Part shown: piece after piece, positions 27,574 through 32,857 of the stretch
How the letters are laid out: every line of letters starts with the position of its first letter
Position numbering within the stretch: position 1 is the stretch's first letter
Source: Verrucomicrobiota bacterium
GTDB lineage: Bacteria; Verrucomicrobiota; Verrucomicrobiia; Limisphaerales; JADLHS01
Reading direction: 5' to 3'
Assembly: GCA_008933055.1 (NCBI GenBank)
Contig: WBXK01000008.1
Span: 1 to 32,857 of the forward strand
Length of the DNA: 32,857 nucleotides
The notes under the pieces: generated by a model
Seen by the model: the letters and a program-made list of their open reading frames with translations, nothing else
Told to the model about the DNA's origin: nothing
The model's database searches: none
Translations under genes and position numbers: made by a program

Positions 27574-28755
27574 TTACCTTGTAACAATCTTCCCTAAAAC
27601 CACCCCGCGCCGCGCGCCGGTGGCAGACGCAACATTGCCGGGTCGTCCGCCTAGGGTCTCATGCGCTAAGATCGCGAACGCAAGCGCCTCCTTGGCCGAG
27701 CTGTCCATGCCGAAATCCTCATGCCCGCAGACGATGCCAAACCCGGCGCGATCTTGTAGCATCCGAACCAAGGTGGCATTGCGCACCCCCCCGCCGCCGA
27801 GCACGATATGAATTCCCTCATGCTTACCAGCGTCAAGTTTTGGCAAGACGAAGCGTTGGTAGGCATCGGCGATACTTGCTGCTGTGAAGTCCGTGACCGT
27901 GGCAACGATATCCGCATCCGACAAACGCAATTGGCGGGCTTTGGCCAGCAGCCGCTTCACAAACCTCTCGCCGAACTCTTCGCGCCCGGTCGTCTTCGGC
28001 GGTTCTCGGCGCAGAAACGGATGCGCCATGCAATGAGCCAGCAATTTTTCTGAGACTTTTCCACGCGCGGCCCATCGCCCATCGCGATCATAGCTTGATT
28101 TTCCGCCGCTCAACTCTGTGACTACAGCATCCATCACCATGTTTCCAGGGCCGGTGTCGAAAGCGATCACGTCTGTCAGGTTAGCGCGCGGCGGCAGATA
28201 TGTGAGATTCCCGATACCGCCGATGTTTTGGATGATGCGCGGACGAACATCGTGTGTGAACAATACCCAATCAGCAAACGGTACGAGTGGCGCGCCTTGT
28301 CCACCTGCGGCCATGTCGCGTACGCGAAAATCCCCCACTGTGGTGATGCCCGTCCGTTCCGCAATCACGCTCGGCTCACCGATCTGAAGCGTGGAAGGCG
28401 TCTTCGCGTTCGGCAGATGATGAATAGTCTGTCCGTGCGAACCGATGGCGGTGATTTGCGACGGATTGAGTTTCGCCAGACGGATAGCCGACAACGCCGC
28501 ACGAGCAAATTGCTCGCCTAGTACAAAGTTTAATTGGCAAATCTCAGCAACATTCCCGTGCAAACAAGCGTTCAGCACGCGTTCGCGAAATGCCGGAGTA
28601 AATTTCTTTTGAACATGCGCGAGCAACTTTGGCCGCAGCCCGCGCCCTGATCCGGCCAATTGCGCTACGACCGCATCAATCCCATCGGCCGACGTGCCGG
28701 ACATCAGCCCGACATAAAGCAATCCGGTTTTGATGGAGGGCCGTGAAGTTGTCAT
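27574..28755 (-). CDS. anmK: Anhydro-N-acetylmuramic acid kinase
   Basis: 393 aa; YVGLMSGTSADGIDAVVAQL, ITAIGSHGQTIHHLP, VIAFDTGPGNMVMDAVV, IVLGGGGVRNATLVRML. Confidence 0.95.
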   Translation of the reverse strand: MTTSRPSIKTGLLYVGLMSGTSADGIDAVVAQLAGSGRGLRPKLLAHVQKKFTPAFRERVLNACLHGNVAEICQLNFVLGEQFARAALSAIRLAKLNPSQITAIGSHGQTIHHLPNAKTPSTLQIGEPSVIAERTGITTVGDFRVRDMAAGGQGAPLVPFADWVLFTHDVRPRIIQNIGGIGNLTYLPPRANLTDVIAFDTGPGNMVMDAVVTELSGGKSSYDRDGRWAARGKVSEKLLAHCMAHPFLRREPPKTTGREEFGERFVKRLLAKARQLRLSDADIVATVTDFTAASIADAYQRFVLPKLDAGKHEGIHIVLGGGGVRNATLVRMLQDRAGFGIVCGHEDFGMDSSAKEALAFAILAHETLGGRPGNVASATGARRGVVLGKIVTR

Positions 28756-29047
28756 TGGGCCAGCCTAGAGAATGGGGTTGAGTTCGACAAGCATTGGAGC
28801 GAAATGGTCGAGAATGTTTTGGAATAATGCGGAGGCATAATCATACCGGGAGAAATTTAGGGGAAATGAGTCGGTTGCTCGCTCGGTCAATTGGACTTTT
28901 GGTTTGGTAGGATTGGCCAATATCTTGTTGTGAGCCTTCAGTCTAGGCCTCCGGGTCTCTGTGGTTAATTCAGGCTCGCTTCTGTCGTTTGTTTAGTGTT
29001 TAGTATGGAATGCCTGGAGTGTCTGGGCGCAATTGTTTACAAAGATT

Positions 29048-30250
29048 ATGGACTCATTACCTACTGTGATGCTCAAACCCGGCGATGCCGATCGCGTGGT
29101 TGCCGGTCACCCTTGGATCTACCACGGCTCTGTTCTCCGACTGTCCGCGCAAGCGGGTGATGGCGAACTCGTGCAGGTGAAAGATCATCGTCAGCGCTTG
29201 CTTGGCGTCGGCTTCTACAATTCCAAATCCAAGATCAACGTCCGCGTTTTGTCGCCGGATCGCATCGAGGTAGATCAACATTTTTTCGACGAACGCATCG
29301 CCGCAGCGCTTGCCGTTCGCAAGCGTCATTTGCCAAATGCCTCGTCGTTCCGCGTGGTGAATGCAGAGAGTGATTTTCTCACCGGACTGATCGTGGACAA
29401 ATACGAGGATGTCATCGTGATCCAGATTTCTGCGCTCGGCATGGAGAAGCGGAAGTCGATGATCGTCGCTGCGTTACAAAAGATTTTTTCGCCCCGGGCC
29501 ATCATGGAGCGGAGCGATGTGGCATCGCGCAAGTTCGAGGGGTTGGAGGAGGCCAATGGTTTGATTGCGGGCGAACTCAGCGGCCCGGTGACTGTGAATC
29601 TCAACGGTATCAAGTTCGAGACGGACATCCTCGGCGGGCACAAGACGGGAATGTATCTCGATCAACAGACAAGCTATCAGGCTGTGGCCCAGTTCGCCAA
29701 GGGCGCGAATGTGCTGGATTGTTTCAGTTTCCTCGGCGGGTTTGGATTGCACGCCGCGCGCGCCGGCGCAAAGCAGGTCTTGATGTTGGATCAAAGCGCA
29801 GATGCCGTGGCTGCGTCACTTCGCAACGCTGAAGCGAATGGGTTGAAGGAAAATATTTCGGCCGAAGCCATTAACGTCTTCGATTGGCTTAAAGCAAACA
29901 CTGCCGTGAAGCCGCACGAGCGCGTGATTCCGCGCTTTGATTTGATCGTGCTTGATCCGCCCTCGTTCACGCGCAATCGCGCCTCGGTGGGGGATGCGTT
30001 GCGTGGCTACAAAGAAATCCATATCCGCGCTTTGAAGTTGCTCAAGCCCGGCGGCGCGTTGGCAACGTTCTGTTGTTCGCATCATGTGGACGGCGCGACG
30101 TTCCAAGACGTGATTCTCTCCGCCGCCTACGATACGCGCCGCATCCTGCGTCGCGTGGCGACTTACTCGCAATCGCCCGATCACCCGGTGATCCCGATGA
30201 TTCCTGAGACGGAATATCTGAAGGGGTATGCGTTTGAGTTGGTGAGGTGA
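29048..30250 (+). CDS. Class I SAM-dependent rRNA methyltransferase (RlmI-like, PUA N-domain)
   Basis: LKPGDADRVVAGHPWIYHGSV, GVGFYNSKSKINVRVL, VLDCFSFLGGFGLHAARAGA, LIVLDPPSFTRNR; start set at MDSLPTV. Confidence 0.9.
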   Translation: MDSLPTVMLKPGDADRVVAGHPWIYHGSVLRLSAQAGDGELVQVKDHRQRLLGVGFYNSKSKINVRVLSPDRIEVDQHFFDERIAAALAVRKRHLPNASSFRVVNAESDFLTGLIVDKYEDVIVIQISALGMEKRKSMIVAALQKIFSPRAIMERSDVASRKFEGLEEANGLIAGELSGPVTVNLNGIKFETDILGGHKTGMYLDQQTSYQAVAQFAKGANVLDCFSFLGGFGLHAARAGAKQVLMLDQSADAVAASLRNAEANGLKENISAEAINVFDWLKANTAVKPHERVIPRFDLIVLDPPSFTRNRASVGDALRGYKEIHIRALKLLKPGGALATFCCSHHVDGATFQDVILSAAYDTRRILRRVATYSQSPDHPVIPMIPETEYLKGYAFELVR

Positions 30251-30261
30251 GATTCAGGAAA

Positions 30262-30298
30262 TCAGGAAGGAGTGATTTATAGTGTGCGGTCTTCCTGA
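30262..30298. repeat. Inverted repeat / stem-loop
   Basis: TCAGGAAG ... CTTCCTGA, 8-bp perfect arms separated by 21 nt, just after the methyltransferase stop. Confidence 0.45.
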
Positions 30299-30335
30299 GT
30301 TTGTGATTCGTTCATTGAGTTTTAAATGAATGACG

Positions 30336-30363
30336 CGGGTTTCGCAACCCACTGCGAAACCCG
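30336..30363. repeat. Strong stem-loop (possible bidirectional terminator)
   Basis: CGGGTTTCGCA-ACCCAC-TGCGAAACCCG, perfect 11-bp stem with a 6-nt loop, between convergent methyltransferase gene and gspF remnant. Confidence 0.65.
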
Positions 30364-30417
30364 AGCTTCTCCTCAACCCAGCAACCTAACCTACTTTCGC
30401 GTTGTCTTCCCAACTTT

Positions 30418-31680
30418 TTAAGCGTCTTTATCTGGTTTTGCTCGTGCATCAATGCCACCGTTGACGAGTCCAATGATGGTCGAGAACATCTCAATGACGA
30501 TGCTTCCGACGACGACAGCGAGGAACGTCATCATGATCGGTTCGAGCATGGACGTCATCGCGTCACGGTGTTGTCCATTTCCTGATCGCAAGCGTCGGCG
30601 GCAATCAACAACGTGTCGGGCAGCGCGCCGGTTTGGTTGCCGATGTCCAGCAAGCCTATGATCATTGGGCGGAACACTCTTGATGCGCGGAGGGGCGTGG
30701 TCATCTCCTCGCCTTCCTTCACACCGTCGTGGATGGACTTGAGGACATTGCTCACGACGACGTTGCCTGCGGTTTCGCGCACGATGTTTAACGCCTGCAA
30801 CACTGGCACGCCGCTGGCGAGCAATGTCTCCAGCGTCCATGAGAAGCGTGATTTGGGGGACTTACGGAACACCGCGCCGAGCAGGGGCATCTTGAGTCTG
30901 AATTGATCGAAGTCAAAACGTCCCAGGGTGGCTTTCAGCCCACGGAAGAAGCCTCAGATGATTGCCGTCATCGCGATGGCGACAAGCGTTTCGTTATGCT
31001 GGGCAATGTCGCCGATGTTAAGGATGAGCGTGGTGATGGCTAGCAACGCTTGCCCACCCGTCATACCGGAGAAGACTTCCTTGAACCTCGGGATAACGAG
31101 TAAAATCATCCACGCCATGACTCCGGACGCGATGAACACCACCGCGACCGGATAGAACATGGCGGACCTAGCCTTGCCTTTGATTTTCTATGCTTTCTCC
31201 ATGAAATTCGCCAGACGTCACCGTGAGATATCCAACGCTCCGCCGGCTTAACCCGCGCGAACCATGTTGATGAAAATTTTGCTGAATACTTTCGAATGCG
31301 CTGGGAGCGCACCTGAGAACAGGCTGCCGCCTTCACTTGTTTTTGCCACTTCACCGAGGACGCGCTTGAGCGTGGTGTTGGATTCTTCTTGTTTGAAGGA
31401 TGTTGAGACCCCTAATCAATGGCAGCCCAGCCTGCACGTGCGTCGCCACCTGTGGCGTGAGTGCGGCCGCTGCGGCGGGTTTCACGCGTTGCTCGGACAG
31501 CGTGATCTTAAACTTATTGCGGGACGCGGCGGATTTGGTTTTCGTGATGACGTGCGTGATTCTGTTCTAGCGGCGCTCAGCGACGCGAGTCGGGAAAAGA
31601 CCCATTTCTTTCATGCGGCTTACAACTTCGCTCTGGCTGACTCCTGAGGCATTCACAGCTTCCTGAAAGTAATCAGTCAT
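30418..31680 (-). pseudogene. Type II secretion / type IV pilus inner-membrane protein (GspF/PilC family), heavily interrupted
   Basis: From MTDYFQEAVNASGVSQSEVVSRMKEMGLFPTRVAE through QAGLPLIRGLNIL, LKRVLGEVAKTSEGGSLFSGAL, IPRFKEVFSGM, LKMPLLGAVFRK, LLASGVPVLQALNIVRETAGN, to MLEPIMMTFLAVVVGSIVIEMF; stops at 31567-69, 31248-50, 31218-20, 31188-90, 30954-56; frameshifts near 31390 and 30562. Confidence 0.93.
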
Positions 31681-31797
31681 GGTGTTGTTGATGTTGACCA
31701 GGCTGCTAGAGAATTGTCCCGCGTGGACACTTTGGATGAAGTATTGCATCGTATCCGTCATCAGGGCTAAAATGTCTGAGATTGGACAAAGCACACT

Positions 31798-32580
31798 ATG
31801 TTGACACGTCGCCAAGCAATCAAAACTACCGCGCTCTCCACTGCTGCTATCACAGTTGCGCCGGTCATGATGGCCCAGAACAATCCTGTGGTTGCAGCGG
31901 AAGTCGCGTTCAAGTTGCCGCGCTTACCCTATGCGCTGGATGCGCTTGAACCGCACATAGACGCGCGCACGATGGAGATTCACCATGGTAAACATCACAA
32001 GGCTTATGTGGATAATCTGAACAAAGTGCTCGCCGAACATCCAACTCTCGCCGCTAAGAGCATTGAAGATTTGGTGAAAGATCTGAACACAAGCGCAGTT
32101 CCGGAAAAAATTCGTCCGACAGTCCGGAACAATGGTGGTGGGCATTTCAACCACACCCTCTTTTGGCAGATGATGTCCAAGTCCGGCGGTGGTGAGCCAA
32201 AGGCAGAGTTGGCCAAAGCGATTGAATTGAATTTTGGAAGTTTCGCCGAATTCAAAAAAAAGTTTGCTGAATCTGCGTCTAAAGTCTTCGGCAGTGGTTG
32301 GGCTTGGTTGGTCGTGGAAAGCAAAGAGCTAAAAATTATTTCAATGCCGAACCAAAACTCTCCCATCAGTCCCGATGTTCTGCCTTCTGAAGTTCATGAC
32401 AGTTCTGGTAAAAAACTCACTTTCATCCATTCAACCCAACAACCCCTGCTCGGTCTTGATGTCTGGGAACACGCCTACTATCTCAAACACCAAAATAGAC
32501 GCGTGGATTACATTGCTGCATGGTGGAACGTGGTGAACTGGGACTTCGTCGGCGATCGTTACGCAAAATATAAAAGCTGA
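31798..32580 (+). CDS. Superoxide dismutase (Mn-type), Tat signal peptide
   Basis: [69 protein letters not shown]-terminal [22 protein letters not shown] twin-arginine motif. Confidence 0.93.
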   Translation: MLTRRQAIKTTALSTAAITVAPVMMAQNNPVVAAEVAFKLPRLPYALDALEPHIDARTMEIHHGKHHKAYVDNLNKVLAEHPTLAAKSIEDLVKDLNTSAVPEKIRPTVRNNGGGHFNHTLFWQMMSKSGGGEPKAELAKAIELNFGSFAEFKKKFAESASKVFGSGWAWLVVESKELKIISMPNQNSPISPDVLPSEVHDSSGKKLTFIHSTQQPLLGLDVWEHAYYLKHQNRRVDYIAAWWNVVNWDFVGDRYAKYKS

Positions 32581-32772
32581 TTCCCAACAGTAATCCCGCG
32601 CTGGTTTAAAGACGAAATCAGAGTCCTTTTGCTAGTAGTGGTTATCAGGATGATGAGCGGTTTAAGTTTGAATAGTTTCGTGTATAGTCGAAATTCATTC
32701 ATTTAAACAATTTCTCATGATTTAGTGCGACCTTGTTGCGGATGGCCCGTGGAGCTCCTCAAACGTCTCGGT

Positions 32773-32857
32773 TCAGAGCGTTTTAAGTTGCTCTAGGATA
32801 TGTTCCGCATTCAGATCATGGATGTCGACGTTTGCGACACGATCAAGGAAAATCATC
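32773..32857 (-). CDS. Possible C-terminal end of a CDS running off the window
   Basis: Open frame ...MIFLDRVANVDIHDLNAEHILEQLKTL* to TGA at 32773-32775; too short to identify. Confidence 0.3.
   Translation of the reverse strand, partial: MIFLDRVANVDIHDLNAEHILEQLKTL

Noticed and set aside
28756-29032. Possible small RNA in the 277-bp gap between anmK and the methyltransferase
   Set aside because: Only a weak ATTGG...CCAAT inverted repeat; no terminator or promoter strong enough to support a call.
1-32857. tRNA/rRNA genes, CRISPR array, transposase, prophage or classical defence genes
   Set aside because: No cloverleaf-like sequence, direct-repeat/spacer array, transposase motif or known defence protein seen by eye in the translations.

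Overview
The window is a bacterial chromosomal segment. Gene content and protein style suggest a Verrucomicrobia-like (Pedosphaera/Limisphaerales-type) organism; this is inferred from sequence character, not searched. Intact content: a complete pstSCAB-phoU phosphate-uptake operon; an HTTM-like membrane protein with a translationally coupled partner ORF; a 1594-aa DUF2723 (TMEM260-like) multispanning protein with a TPR-like C-terminus, behind an ECF sigma gene and a small one-TM ORF; a B12-binding radical SAM protein; an M20 peptidase; a polysaccharide flippase; guaA; pilT; a ccsA-hemA-hemC operon; a 1163-aa protein that looks like PPi-type PEP carboxykinase; a PfkB sugar kinase; anmK; an RlmI-like methyltransferase; and a Tat-exported Mn-type superoxide dismutase. 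The ORF track hides several decayed or interrupted genes: an ECF sigma factor with an in-frame amber codon inside its region 4 helix-turn-helix, an SDR pseudogene, a PilC/GspF pseudogene with five in-frame stops and two frameshifts, and an unidentified interrupted gene next to hemC. No tRNA, rRNA, CRISPR array or intact mobile element was found.
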